Assembly: GCA_945861665.1 (NCBI GenBank)
Contig: CAMAVS010000008.1
Location: forward strand, 1 to 64,000
DNA from: Chitinophaga pinensis
GTDB lineage: Bacteria > Bacteroidota > Bacteroidia > UBA4408
Length of the DNA stretch: 64,000 nt
Direction of reading: 5' to 3'
Positions 25,488-34,920 of this stretch are shown here, in pieces. The position numbers and the translations under genes were made by a program. Within the stretch, counting starts at the first letter, position 1; every line of letters begins with the position of its first letter. The notes beneath the pieces were generated by a model. It worked only from the letters and a program-made list of their open reading frames with translations. It was not told the origin of the DNA and did no database searches.

Positions 25488-27607
25488 TATGCTAATTCTA
25501 ATAATATTACAGCCCCCTTATCTATAGGTTTGCCTACTGCAATGGATTGTTTTACAATTTTTCCGCTACCAATTACTTTCACTTGAACACCACTATTTTC
25601 AAGTATATAAATGGCATCCTTTAATCCCATTCCTATTACGTTAGGAACCTTCCTTTCACTTATTTTATTAGAAGTAAGTGTTACATTATTCTTATCGGGA
25701 TTGGTAATTATCCATTCAGAATTGGCAGTATAATTTGTTATTATTTTTACTCCTAAAATACTTGCCAAGGACTCGATATCTTTCCTATTGCCACTTTTTA
25801 CAAAAGGCGTCCTTACACCTTTGTAGCTTGTGTCGGGCTCAATTGATTTATGCATATCTAAACTGGTAGAATATACTTTATCGGCAATTTCTTTAAAAAT
25901 TGGACCCGCTACAACATTGCCATAAAACACTCCGTTTGATGGAGCACTTACCAATACCATACAAGAATATCTTGGATTTTCTGCAGGAAAATAACCAACA
26001 AAAGATGCATTGTATACAACTTTTGAATCCCCATTTTTATATTTACCTCCAACTGCTATTTGAGCGGTTCCTGTTTTTCCGGCAATTTTATAACTAGCTG
26101 CTTTTAAATTTTTTGCCGTTCCATTTTCCACTACTCCCTCCATCATTTTTTTTACTTTTTCTATGGTTTGTTCAGAACAAATGGAAGGATTAATAACTTG
26201 CGTACCATATATTTTTAAAGGCTTTCCATTCTTCCTAACCTCATTTACGAAAAGCGGCTTTACCATTTTTCCACCATTAGCAACAGCATTATAAAAAGTA
26301 AGTATTTGTAAAGGAGTCATCAATAATTCATAACCTCTCGACATAGAAGGCAAGGTTGTTCCGTACCAATCTTTATCCGAAGTTTTTTTAATCTTAGGAA
26401 CACCTTCTCCACTTATTTCAAGTCCCAATGGGCTATTTAAGTTCATCGTATAGAGCCTATCGATAAACTTTTGTGGATTTTTTGAGTAATATTTATAAAT
26501 CACTTTAGCGACAGCAACATTAGATGATTGCTCAAATGCTTGCTTAATAGTGATTTTTCGTTTTGCCGGTTCGTGTGAATCTTTAATGACTAAATCGAGA
26601 AATTTGTGCGTTCCATTTTCAATATCAACAGTATCGTCAATATCAATAAATCCATCTTCAATTGCAGCAATGTATGAAGCCAATTTAAAGGTAGACCCGG
26701 GTTCAATAGCAGACCCTATTGCATAATTATAATTCTCCCTATATACATTTGTATCTTTTCGGGAAAGATTCGCAATTGCTTTTATTTGACCTGTTTTTAC
26801 TTCCATTAAAATAACGCATCCGTAACCTGCATTGTTTTTCATTAACTGCGACATCAAGGCATGCTCTGCCACATCTTGTATATTTACATCTATGGTTGTT
26901 ATTATATCGCAACCATCATTCGGCTCCACGTCAATATCATTACTAATAGGCATCCATACGCCACCAGCAATTTTTTGCATCAATCGTTTCCCACTTACAC
27001 CTGTTAGCTGATTATCATACGAACCTTCTATTCCAACAGGCTGAACATCTTCTCGCACATAACCGATGGTTCTTGCAGCAAGTTCCCTAAATGGCAACTC
27101 CCTTCTGCTTTTTTGTATAGAAATTAAACCTCCCTTATATTTTCCCAATCGAAACATTGGAAACTTCCTCATTGCTTTTAAATCGGAATAACGCACATTA
27201 TCTTTAATAAAATGATAGCGCTCTCCATTTTTTCGTGCTTTTTTTATTTGAATTTTGTATTGACTAGCCAATTTATCCTTAAACATATTAGCCAAATATA
27301 TAGACAGCGAATCAATATTATCATTGAATACCTTATCTGTTAAAGGGTCGGCATTTACATCCATGCGGATTTCGTAAATTGGCACTGAGGTGGCGAGTAA
27401 ACTTCCATCACTTGAATAAATACTTCCACGTGAAGCGTCAATGTTTATATAAGAAGTAGTAAGAGATTTTGATTTTTCTCTCCACATATCTCCTTCCACA
27501 AATTGAAGTTTAACAATTCGAAAGACAATAGCAAAACCGAAGATGCAAATAAAGACATACAACAAATAAATTCTCCACAGTATGTCTTTGCGTGCGTCTA
27601 ATGCCAT
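25487..27607 (-). CDS. ftsI: Septal transpeptidase FtsI (PBP3) with PASTA domain
   Basis: The 706-residue class B penicillin-binding protein crosslinks septal peptidoglycan. It has one membrane helix (about 13-33), a PBP dimerisation domain (50-230), and transpeptidase motifs STFK (305-308), SSN (361-363) and KTGTA (511-515). A single PASTA domain ends the protein (about 645-706, starting VPNVIGMGLKDAIYILENSG). The C-terminal PASTA is typical for Bacteroidota and absent from E. coli FtsI. It lies 4 bases after the FtsL-like gene and 1-base overlapping murE. Confidence 0.97.
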   Translation of the reverse strand: MALDARKDILWRIYLLYVFICIFGFAIVFRIVKLQFVEGDMWREKSKSLTTSYINIDASRGSIYSSDGSLLATSVPIYEIRMDVNADPLTDKVFNDNIDSLSIYLANMFKDKLASQYKIQIKKARKNGERYHFIKDNVRYSDLKAMRKFPMFRLGKYKGGLISIQKSRRELPFRELAARTIGYVREDVQPVGIEGSYDNQLTGVSGKRLMQKIAGGVWMPISNDIDVEPNDGCDIITTIDVNIQDVAEHALMSQLMKNNAGYGCVILMEVKTGQIKAIANLSRKDTNVYRENYNYAIGSAIEPGSTFKLASYIAAIEDGFIDIDDTVDIENGTHKFLDLVIKDSHEPAKRKITIKQAFEQSSNVAVAKVIYKYYSKNPQKFIDRLYTMNLNSPLGLEISGEGVPKIKKTSDKDWYGTTLPSMSRGYELLMTPLQILTFYNAVANGGKMVKPLFVNEVRKNGKPLKIYGTQVINPSICSEQTIEKVKKMMEGVVENGTAKNLKAASYKIAGKTGTAQIAVGGKYKNGDSKVVYNASFVGYFPAENPRYSCMVLVSAPSNGVFYGNVVAGPIFKEIADKVYSTSLDMHKSIEPDTSYKGVRTPFVKSGNRKDIESLASILGVKIITNYTANSEWIITNPDKNNVTLTSNKISERKVPNVIGMGLKDAIYILENSGVQVKVIGSGKIVKQSIAVGKPIDKGAVILLELA

Positions 27608-27611
27608 TGTC

Positions 27612-28028
27612 TTAATTACCTATTACGATTTTTTTTGGTGGAACAACAGATTCTTTAATCCCATAAATTAAAGCAGCCTTTGCAACCTCCGATTGCTTGC
27701 TAATAAACATCAAGTCTGATTTAGTAGTTATGTATTCTGATCTCAATTCTTTTAATTCGTTTGTGACATTATTTATTCTTCTAACCGTTTTTTCGGCATA
27801 GTATGTATTAGATATATATAGAATAGCTATTAGTGTGAGAAAAAAAACAAAGGGGAGCTGCTGAATTGTAAAGTCCTTCGTTAGGAAGTTTCCATTCACC
27901 ACATCAAGAATTGTTTTACCCGCCTTGCTTCTCTCCTTCCTTACAATTGGTTCCGAATCGATAGAGGCTTCGTTTACCTCTTCTATTTCCGGCTCTACTT
28001 CTTTTACTTTAAATTCGTTTTTACTCAT
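27612..28028 (-). CDS. FtsL-like divisome protein
   Basis: The 138-residue bitopic protein has an acidic cytoplasmic head (1-55), a single membrane helix (about 58-75) and a coiled-coil periplasmic part (about 78-115, VRRINNVTNELKELRSEYI). It has no sequence signature, but size, topology and position between rsmH (4-base overlap) and ftsI match the FtsL-like protein of Bacteroidota dcw clusters. It should bridge FtsQ with FtsW/FtsI. Confidence 0.85.
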   Translation of the reverse strand: MSKNEFKVKEVEPEIEEVNEASIDSEPIVRKERSKAGKTILDVVNGNFLTKDFTIQQLPFVFFLTLIAILYISNTYYAEKTVRRINNVTNELKELRSEYITTKSDLMFISKQSEVAKAALIYGIKESVVPPKKIVIGN

Positions 28029-28924
28029 ACTGTTTTTTGCGCTATTCTTAATTTTGCACTACGAGCTCTGTTGTTTTCAACTATTTCTTGTTCATCTGGC
28101 ACTATTGGCTTCTTATTAATCAATTCAAATGGAGCATTTACATTACCATATATGTCCTTATCAAGTTCTCCTTCAAACTTCCCCTTTTTCATAAAATTCT
28201 TCACCAGTCTATCCTCTAAAGAGTGGTATGAAATAACCACTAACCGCCCACCCTTTACTAATACATCTTCACTTTGTATCAGCATTTTTTTCAACGACTC
28301 CAACTCATTGTTTACCTCTATTCTTAATGCTTGAAAAACCTGTGCTAAATATTGATTTTCCTTTTTCGGTGGAATGCATCTGTTTATCACTAATTTCAAA
28401 TCGCTTACAGTTTCAATTGTTTTTGCTTTTCTATTTGTTACGATAGTAAATGCAAGTCTTTTTGAATTTTCAACTTCTCCATAATTTGAAAAAATATTCA
28501 CCAATTGTTTTTCTTCGTATTTATTTAAAATGCAGGATGCCGTTAGCGATGAACCTGTATCCATACGCATATCCAAATTTGCGTCAAATCGAATTGAAAA
28601 CCCTCTGCTCGCTTCATTAAATTGGTGCGAGGAAACTCCCAAATCGGCTAATATTCCATTCACTTCAATTATACCATTTTCGTTCAACGCTTCTTTTAGA
28701 TTGCTAAAATTGTTTCGAATAAACAAGAGTTTATCATTTTCAACTTTGTTTTTAAAAGCATCAGCGTCCTGATCAAAAACAACCAACCTGCCCCTTTTTA
28801 ACAATTTTAAAATCTCGGCTGAATGACCTCCTCCTCCATAGGTTACATCAACATAAACTCCATCGGGATGAATGTTAAGCGCATTTATACAAGTATGTAA
28901 AAGAACTGGAGTATGATACAGCAT
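28025..28924 (-). CDS. rsmH: 16S rRNA (cytosine-1402-N4)-methyltransferase RsmH
   Basis: The 299-residue enzyme (formerly MraW) methylates C1402 of 16S rRNA using S-adenosylmethionine. The SAM motif VDVTYGGGGHSAEILK lies at about 25-40. ADLGVSSHQF, the RFDANLDMRMD stretch and the C-terminal VVISYHSLEDRLVKNFMK are diagnostic. It lies 3 bases after mraZ and overlaps the ftsL-like start by 4. Confidence 0.97.
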   Translation of the reverse strand: MLYHTPVLLHTCINALNIHPDGVYVDVTYGGGGHSAEILKLLKRGRLVVFDQDADAFKNKVENDKLLFIRNNFSNLKEALNENGIIEVNGILADLGVSSHQFNEASRGFSIRFDANLDMRMDTGSSLTASCILNKYEEKQLVNIFSNYGEVENSKRLAFTIVTNRKAKTIETVSDLKLVINRCIPPKKENQYLAQVFQALRIEVNNELESLKKMLIQSEDVLVKGGRLVVISYHSLEDRLVKNFMKKGKFEGELDKDIYGNVNAPFELINKKPIVPDEQEIVENNRARSAKLRIAQKTV

Positions 28925-28927
28925 TTG

Positions 28928-29398
28928 CTATTCACCAATACTCTTATTGCCCATCACCTCTTCCGCCAATTTTTCAAAATCACCTGCACCTGCTTTAATA
29001 TTTTTCTCGTATGTTTTTTTATCCCATATTTCTATCAAATTTCCAGATGCACTCATTACGATATCCTTTTTGATTCCCGCAAAAACAATCAACTCTTTAG
29101 GAATGAGTAAGCGCGATGTATTGTCAAGCTCAAGAGACTTTACACCATAATTGAACATTCGAATAAATTCTACATTTTTCTTCACGAAACGATTTAGTTT
29201 ATTCACATCCTTCACTAAATCATTCCAAGTTGACATCGGATACAACTCTAGCGACTTACTAAAAATACTTTGCTTGATTACAAAGCCACCTTTAATAGAT
29301 GCAAAAATTTGCTTCTTAAACGCATTAGGCAACAGAACTCGCCCTTTCGCATCAGCAGTTGCTTCGTAAACTCCAAATATGGTAGTGTTTAATTGCAT
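28928..29398 (-). CDS. mraZ: Transcriptional regulator MraZ
   Basis: The 156-residue protein contains two AbrB-like SpoVT domains: an N-terminal ATADAKGRVLLPNAFKKQ (13-30) and a second DNTSRLLIPKELIVFAG near 92-108. MraZ forms ring-shaped oligomers that bind tandem short repeats and regulate the dcw cluster. Three exact repeats lie upstream (29424-29452). It is the first gene of the minus-strand cluster, diverging from the acyltransferase gene. Confidence 0.96.
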   Translation of the reverse strand: MQLNTTIFGVYEATADAKGRVLLPNAFKKQIFASIKGGFVIKQSIFSKSLELYPMSTWNDLVKDVNKLNRFVKKNVEFIRMFNYGVKSLELDNTSRLLIPKELIVFAGIKKDIVMSASGNLIEIWDKKTYEKNIKAGAGDFEKLAEEVMGNKSIGE

Positions 29399-29423
29399 TG
29401 TTTAAGGTGTAAAAATAAATCTT

Positions 29424-29452
29424 TTTTACCACCTTTTACCACTTTTTACCAC
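29424..29452 (-). promoter_or_regulatory. MraZ operator: three GTGGTAAAA repeats
   Basis: Read on the minus strand, GTGGTAAAA occurs three times at exactly 10-bp spacing (29452-29444, 29442-29434, 29432-29424), starting 26 bases upstream of the mraZ start. A degenerate inverted copy (GGTGTAAAA on the + strand) lies at 29406-29414. Tandem GTGG/TGGG-type boxes at one-turn spacing are the known form of MraZ binding sites, so autoregulation is expected. Confidence 0.8.
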
Positions 29453-29562
29453 TTTTGTTAATAACTTTTAAATTATTTCAAAAAAATGTTCTTTGATTAT
29501 TTATCTATCAGGCTTATTTAAAAGAACATGAGGGGGCGCTTAACGCTATGCAATAAGTGGAA

Positions 29563-29594
29563 TTGGCAAAACAAAAGTTAAAATTGTATTTTTG
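29563..29594 (+). promoter_or_regulatory. Promoter of the acyltransferase operon
   Basis: TTGG (29563-29566) and TATTTTTG (29587-29594) are 20 bases apart. The -7 box fits TAnnTTTG fully and the -33 box three of four positions. The start codon is 19 bases downstream. Confidence 0.5.
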
Positions 29595-29612
29595 CATTAT
29601 TAAAAAAATTAT

Positions 29613-30458
29613 ATGATTAAAAACGAAAATGAAAAAACTGTTGATATTGAAAACATAATTCGAAAAAAGAACCCAAAGCTGCTTCGGGTGCTTCCTCGTT
29701 TTTTATTAAACTACGTAAAAAAAATTATTCACGAAAATGATATTAACTCCTTTATTAAAGAACACGGAGAGAAAAGGGAATTTGAATTCATTGATGCTGC
29801 TATCAATGAATTTGGCGCTAAAGTAAAAGTATACGGGCTTGAAAACTTACCTCAAACAGAGGGCTGTATTATTGCGTCAAATCATCCTATGGGTGGACTA
29901 GATGGCTTAACGCTTATTCGAGAAATATCAAAAAAAAGAACCGATTTGCGATTTATTGTGAACGATATTTTATTAGGAGTTGAAAACATAAAAAGGCTTT
30001 TTATCCCTGTTAACAAGCACGGAAAAAACACTATGAATATGCTCGAGGAGATTAACAATCAATACGCATCAAATGCTGTTACGCTAATATTTCCAGCAGG
30101 TTTGGTGTCACGAAAACAAGAAGGCGTAGTGCAAGATTTGGAATGGAAAAAAAGTTTTGTGACCAAAGCTCGTCAGCATAAAAAGAATATTATTCCTGTA
30201 TTTATTGATGGCAACAATTCTCCCTTCTTTTACAACCTTTCAATGTGGAGAAAAAGACTTGGTGTTAAAGCAAATATCGAAATGCTCTATTTGGTAGATG
30301 AGATGTACACACAAAGGAATAAAACAATAAGCATTGTTTTTGGTAAACCCATCCCCTACGAATCCTTAACAATAGACAAAAGAGATATTGTATGGGCAAA
30401 GGAAATAAAAAAAATGGTATATAAAATAGGTGATGACTTTTTGAAAAACCAAAAATAA
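29613..30458 (+). CDS. PlsC-type O-acyltransferase (GlsA-like)
   Basis: The 281-residue protein belongs to the lysophospholipid acyltransferase superfamily. The catalytic box is NHPMGGLDG (90-98; His91 to Asp97 is HX5D, one residue longer than the usual HX4D). The substrate motif is TLIFPAGLVSR near 158. The next gene, 2 bases on, encodes an OlsB-type N-acyltransferase. In Bacteroides the equivalent pair (GlsA/GlsB) makes glycine lipids, so this enzyme probably adds the second, ester-linked acyl chain. Specificity for glycine and not ornithine is inferred only. Confidence 0.8.
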   Translation: MIKNENEKTVDIENIIRKKNPKLLRVLPRFLLNYVKKIIHENDINSFIKEHGEKREFEFIDAAINEFGAKVKVYGLENLPQTEGCIIASNHPMGGLDGLTLIREISKKRTDLRFIVNDILLGVENIKRLFIPVNKHGKNTMNMLEEINNQYASNAVTLIFPAGLVSRKQEGVVQDLEWKKSFVTKARQHKKNIIPVFIDGNNSPFFYNLSMWRKRLGVKANIEMLYLVDEMYTQRNKTISIVFGKPIPYESLTIDKRDIVWAKEIKKMVYKIGDDFLKNQK

Positions 30459-30460
30459 GT

Positions 30461-31387
30461 ATGATTACAGTAATTAACCCAATTGATAAAGAGCCAATCA
30501 AAGCTGAGCTAACAAAAGGCCGATTTGTACGAGAAAGCAACAAAGGAAATAATCAAATATACATTTTAAACCATTTCAATAGTCCGAATGTGATGCAAGA
30601 AATTGCGCGATTGCGTGAAATCACTTTTCGATTAGCAGGCGGTGGTACCGGAAAAGAAATTGACATAGACGAATTTGACACCTGCGAAACACCTTACGAG
30701 CAGCTAATTGTATGGGACCCTCGAGAAGAAGAAATAATTGGAGGGTATCGTTATATCCGCTGTGCAGATGCAAAAAAAGATGAAAGTGGAATTCCCCATC
30801 TTTCAACTACCGAAATATTACATTTTTCGCAAACATTTATTAATAAATATTTGCCCTACACCATTGAATTGGGCAGGTCGTTTGTGCAACCCAAATACCA
30901 ACCAAGTAACGAAAACAGAAAAGGGTTGTTTTCATTGGACAACCTTTGGGACGGACTGGGAGCATTGATAATTGACAACCCAGATGTGAATTATTTTACA
31001 GGAAAAGTAACAATGTATCCCAACTACAATATTGCTGCAAGAGACTTGATACTTACTTTTATGCATTATTATTTTCCGGATAATGAAAATTTAGTTACAC
31101 CTATTAAACCATTAAAACTAGTAGGAGACAAAGAAAAAATGGAAGCGCTATTTAAAGGTCTTGATTATAAGGAAGGCCATAAAGTATTGCACCAAGAAGT
31201 TAAAGCTCTTGGAGAAAATATTCCTCCTCTTATTAACTCTTATATGAGTCTTTCGGCAACAATGAAAACTTTTGGAACAGCTATTAACGAGCACTTTGGC
31301 GATGTGGAAGAAACCGGTATCATTGTTACGATAGCCGACATCTTCCCTTCCAAAAAAGAAAGACACGTAAATACATACAAAAAATAA
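30461..31387 (+). CDS. OlsB/GlsB-like N-acyltransferase (GNAT fold)
   Basis: The 308-residue protein matches the hemolysin/OlsB acyltransferase family that transfers a 3-hydroxyacyl chain from ACP to an amino acid. The segment VWDPREEEIIGGYRYI (about 87-102), the TIELGRSFVQPKYQ strand and the FTGKVTMYPNY region form the conserved core. Members of this clade are about 300 residues. It is 2 bases downstream of the PlsC-type gene, making a complete aminolipid synthesis pair. Confidence 0.82.
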   Translation: MITVINPIDKEPIKAELTKGRFVRESNKGNNQIYILNHFNSPNVMQEIARLREITFRLAGGGTGKEIDIDEFDTCETPYEQLIVWDPREEEIIGGYRYIRCADAKKDESGIPHLSTTEILHFSQTFINKYLPYTIELGRSFVQPKYQPSNENRKGLFSLDNLWDGLGALIIDNPDVNYFTGKVTMYPNYNIAARDLILTFMHYYFPDNENLVTPIKPLKLVGDKEKMEALFKGLDYKEGHKVLHQEVKALGENIPPLINSYMSLSATMKTFGTAINEHFGDVEETGIIVTIADIFPSKKERHVNTYKK

Positions 31388-31411
31388 GCTTATAATAAAT
31401 TACTCTTAAAA

Positions 31412-32026
31412 ATGAAAATAACTTCGGCACAATTTGTATGTAGCAATACCGAATATAAAAAATGTCCTGAAAAAAAAATACACGAATATGCATTTATAGG
31501 GCGCTCTAATGTGGGCAAATCATCGCTCATAAATTTATTAACTGCACAAAAAGATTTAGCAAAAACATCGTCTAAACCAGGAAAAACTCAGCTTATAAAT
31601 CATTTTATTATTAATGAACTAACAAATCCTTGGTACTTAGTGGATCTTCCCGGATACGGTTATGCAAAAGTTGCAAGATCAATAAAAAATACCTGGCAAA
31701 AATTTATTACCGATTATATTTCATACCGAAGTAATTTACTTTGTTTATTTGTATTGATTGATTCACGCCACGAACCACAAAAAATAGATTTAGAGTTTAT
31801 GGATTGGTTAGGAAACAATGAAATTCCTTTTGTAATAGCATTTACAAAATCCGACAAAATGACTCCTAGGGTCTTAACAGAAAATATAAATAAATACCTC
31901 TTTATTCTACGTAAAACCTGGGATGAAATTCCTAATTATTTTATAACTTCTGTTACTCTCAAAACAGGGAAAGAGGAAATTTTATCTTTCATTGAGCAAA
32001 CAAACAACAGTGTGAAACTTGTTTAA
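31412..32026 (+). CDS. engB: Ribosome biogenesis GTPase EngB/YsxC
   Basis: The 204-residue TRAFAC GTPase has G1 GRSNVGKSS (about 30-38), switch motif TSSKPGKTQLINHF, G3 DLPGYGYAK and G4 FTKSDKM. It acts in maturation of the large ribosomal subunit and is usually essential. The length is normal and the start, 24 bases after the acyltransferase stop, is the first ATG. Confidence 0.96.
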   Translation: MKITSAQFVCSNTEYKKCPEKKIHEYAFIGRSNVGKSSLINLLTAQKDLAKTSSKPGKTQLINHFIINELTNPWYLVDLPGYGYAKVARSIKNTWQKFITDYISYRSNLLCLFVLIDSRHEPQKIDLEFMDWLGNNEIPFVIAFTKSDKMTPRVLTENINKYLFILRKTWDEIPNYFITSVTLKTGKEEILSFIEQTNNSVKLV

Positions 32027-32091
32027 AAAAAACAGCTTTATTTTACACTTTTTATATTTTTCATTTGTATCTTTACTTAGTATAAAACACT

Positions 32092-32547
32092 ATGGAAACA
32101 ATTTTGTACAACGATGATTATTTTATGCGTGAAGCATTAAAAGAGGCACAAAAAGCATTTGATGCCGATGAAGTACCTGTTGGGGCAGTAATTGTTTGTA
32201 AAAACAAAATAATTGCACGAGCACATAATTATACACAACGATTAGATGATGTTACCGCACACGCTGAAATGCAGGCCTATACATCTGCTGCTGAACACCT
32301 CGGAGGGAAGTATTTAAACGAATGTGCCTTATACGTAACACTCGAACCGTGTATAATGTGCGCAGGTGCAAGCTACTGGACTAAAATCAATAAAATTGTT
32401 TACGGTGCCTCTGATCCGTCACGAGGATTTCAACGAATCGACTACCCCGTACTTCATCCGAAAACAGTTATTTATGGCGACATATTAAAGGAAGAATGTA
32501 GAAATTTATTACATACATTTTTTCAATTAAAACGCACAAAAAAATAA
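32092..32547 (+). CDS. tadA: tRNA adenosine(34) deaminase TadA
   Basis: The 151-residue zinc deaminase has HAE at 57-59 (zinc ligand and catalytic Glu) and PCIMC at 86-90 (two Cys ligands). EVPVGAVIV precedes the active site. It converts A34 to inosine in tRNA-Arg. The C-terminal region lacks a long basic helix but is otherwise standard. The next gene starts 1 base after its stop. Confidence 0.93.
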   Translation: METILYNDDYFMREALKEAQKAFDADEVPVGAVIVCKNKIIARAHNYTQRLDDVTAHAEMQAYTSAAEHLGGKYLNECALYVTLEPCIMCAGASYWTKINKIVYGASDPSRGFQRIDYPVLHPKTVIYGDILKEECRNLLHTFFQLKRTKK

Positions 32548-32548
32548 A

Positions 32549-34444
32549 ATGCTGCGCATAACATCTATCGAAGAATATCATAGTGAATACAAAAAAAGTA
32601 TTGATAATCCTGAGCAGTTTTGGGCCGAAAAAGCCGAGCAATTTTATTGGCAAAAAAAATGGGACGAAGTCCTTCGATGGAATTTTGATGAACCAAAAAT
32701 TGAATGGTTTGTTGGTGGCAAATTAAACATTACAGAAAACTGTTTGGATCGGCATCTACCAACACGCGCCAATCAAATTGCCTATTATTGGGAACCCAAC
32801 AACCCAAACGAAAAGGCGATTGAACTTACCTATCAACAACTATACGAACAAGTTTGCAAGTTTTCAAACGTATTAAAAAATAACGATGCAAAAAAGGGCG
32901 ATCGCATTTGCATTTATATGCCAATGATTCCTGAATTAACAATTGCTGTTTTAGCTTGTGCAAGAATTGGGGCTATACATTCGGTTGTGTTCGGAGGGTT
33001 TTCGGCAACATCTCTTTCCGGACGAATACAGGATTGCGATTGCAACATTGTTATAACAAGTGATGGAGGTTATAGAGGCGCGAAAGACATACCGATGAAA
33101 CAAGTAGTTGACGAGGCATTGGAATTGTGTCCATCGGTAAAAAAAGTGGTGGTCGTTGAAAGAACAAAAACTCCAATTACAATGTTAGAAGGGCGTGATA
33201 TTTTTTGGAGCAATGAAATGCAAAATGCATCCGTCAACTGTCCTGCCGAAATAATGGATGCCGAGGATTTTCTATTTATACTTTACACATCCGGATCAAC
33301 CGGAAAGCCGAAAGGAGTTGTGCATACTTGCGGAGGATATATGGTGTACACACATTATTCTTTTCAAAATGTTTTTCAGTATAACGAAGGCGAAGTGTAT
33401 TGGTGTACTGCCGATATTGGTTGGATAACAGGGCACTCTTACATTGTATATGCTCCCTTACTTGCGGGTGCAACTTCAGTTATTTTTGAAGGAGTACCTA
33501 CCTACCCAAATGCAGGAAGGTTTTGGGAAATAATTGACAAATACAATGTAAATATTTTTTACACAGCCCCTACAGCAATAAGAGCACTGGAAGCAGCGGG
33601 GGTTGATTTTGTTAAGCCCTATAAATTAAATTCTTTGCGCATATTGGGTAGTGTTGGTGAACCCATTAATGAAGAAGCTTGGAATTGGTACAATGAACAT
33701 ATTGGAAAATACAATTGCCCAATTGTAGACACTTGGTGGCAAACAGAAACGGGTGGCATTTTAATTTCACCTTTAGCGGGTATCACTAAAACAAAACCAT
33801 GTTTTGCAACCCTTCCTTTACCAGGAATACAACCTGTTTTGGTTGACGAAAAGGGCAATGAAATAAAAGGCAATGGGGTTGAAGGAAACCTTTGTGTTAA
33901 ATTCCCTTGGCCATCTATAATTCGTACCACATATGGCGACAATGAACGTTGTAAACAAAACTATTTCGCTACCTACCCTAACTTGTATTTTACCGGTGAT
34001 GGATGCAAACGTGACGATGATGGTTATTATAGGATAACAGGAAGGGTTGATGATGTAATGAATATAAGCGGTCACCGAATTGGTACCGCAGAAGTCGAAA
34101 GTGCCATCAATATGCACATTGATATTGTAGAATCGGCAGTAGTTGGCTATCAACACGATATAAAAGGACAAGGCATTTATGCTTATGTTATCTGTGTAAA
34201 CAAACAAAAAGATGTTGAAATGCTTCGAAAAGAAATTTTAGCCGAAGTAACAAAAACAATTGGAGCCATTGCTAAGCCCGATAAAATACAAATAGTAAGC
34301 GGACTCCCAAAAACACGTAGTGGAAAAATAATGCGTAGAATTTTACGAAAAGTGGCAGAAGGGGAACTCCATAACTTAGGTGATATATCTACTCTTTTAG
34401 ACCCTAGTGTTGTAGAAGAAATAAAATTGGGTGTGATAAAGTGA
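32549..34444 (+). CDS. acs: Acetyl-CoA synthetase
   Basis: The 631-residue ANL-family ligase activates acetate. It has the acetyl-CoA synthetase N-terminus (EQFWAEKAEQFYWQKKWDEV), the P-loop YTSGSTGKPKGVVH, WWQTETGG, the TGDGCKRDDDGYYRITGRVDDV hinge and the C-terminal KTRSGKIMRRILR with the catalytic, acetylation-regulated Lys. It starts 1 base after tadA. Length is close to the family's usual 650. Confidence 0.96.
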   Translation: MLRITSIEEYHSEYKKSIDNPEQFWAEKAEQFYWQKKWDEVLRWNFDEPKIEWFVGGKLNITENCLDRHLPTRANQIAYYWEPNNPNEKAIELTYQQLYEQVCKFSNVLKNNDAKKGDRICIYMPMIPELTIAVLACARIGAIHSVVFGGFSATSLSGRIQDCDCNIVITSDGGYRGAKDIPMKQVVDEALELCPSVKKVVVVERTKTPITMLEGRDIFWSNEMQNASVNCPAEIMDAEDFLFILYTSGSTGKPKGVVHTCGGYMVYTHYSFQNVFQYNEGEVYWCTADIGWITGHSYIVYAPLLAGATSVIFEGVPTYPNAGRFWEIIDKYNVNIFYTAPTAIRALEAAGVDFVKPYKLNSLRILGSVGEPINEEAWNWYNEHIGKYNCPIVDTWWQTETGGILISPLAGITKTKPCFATLPLPGIQPVLVDEKGNEIKGNGVEGNLCVKFPWPSIIRTTYGDNERCKQNYFATYPNLYFTGDGCKRDDDGYYRITGRVDDVMNISGHRIGTAEVESAINMHIDIVESAVVGYQHDIKGQGIYAYVICVNKQKDVEMLRKEILAEVTKTIGAIAKPDKIQIVSGLPKTRSGKIMRRILRKVAEGELHNLGDISTLLDPSVVEEIKLGVIK

Positions 34445-34609
34445 TAGAAAGATTAGCACTGTTTTTGTTTCGCTTTTTGTACCTTATTGTATTATTCTAA
34501 TAATTCAATGTATTTGTTTCCATAATACAAAACTTCTTCAGATTCTATTTTTGGGATTTTTGTTGTTTTTGATAATACCTAAACATCCATATAGTTCAAA
34601 AAATCACAG

Positions 34610-34740
34610 TTAATAATATCGCCACTCTGAACCAGCGTGTCTTGGTCTAACAACTTTATTTTCGACTAGTTTGTAAATAGTTGGACGAGTTAAACCTCTT
34701 TTTTAAAAAATATCAAGCAAGTCCTTGCACCACTTTTTTA
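34610..34740 (-). pseudogene. Decayed helix-turn-helix (MerR/AlpA-like) gene
   Basis: On the minus strand a stop at 34612-34610 ends a frame reading LTRPTIYKLVENKVVRPRHA then GSEWRYY, the pattern of a short DNA-binding excisionase or MerR-like domain. Upstream the frame reads KKWCKDLLDIF followed by a stop inside a poly-A/T tract, and no start remains. It is the only recognisable item in the 482-bp gap 34445-34926 apart from a heptamer repeat at its end. The gene probably entered with a mobile element and decayed. Confidence 0.45.
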
Positions 34741-34878
34741 ACAAATTCAAACTAAAACTACTTAACCCACAGGTACTTATGTAAAACATGACAAATAATT
34801 ATGCAAATTATTTAAGTGTATTATATTTTTATTATAAAAAAATTAAATTTATATTAAATTAATAATTGTATATTAGCT

Positions 34879-34920
34879 AAATATTAAATATTAAATATAA
34901 AATTATAAATTATAAATTAT
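34879..34920 (+). repeat. Heptanucleotide tandem repeat before a surface-protein gene
   Basis: Six 7-bp units run without a break: AAATATT, AAATATT, AAATATA, AAATTAT, AAATTAT, AAATTAT. The array ends 6 bases before the ATG at 34927, so it lies in the promoter or leader. Slipped-strand changes in unit number could shift promoter spacing or leader structure. Confidence 0.7.
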
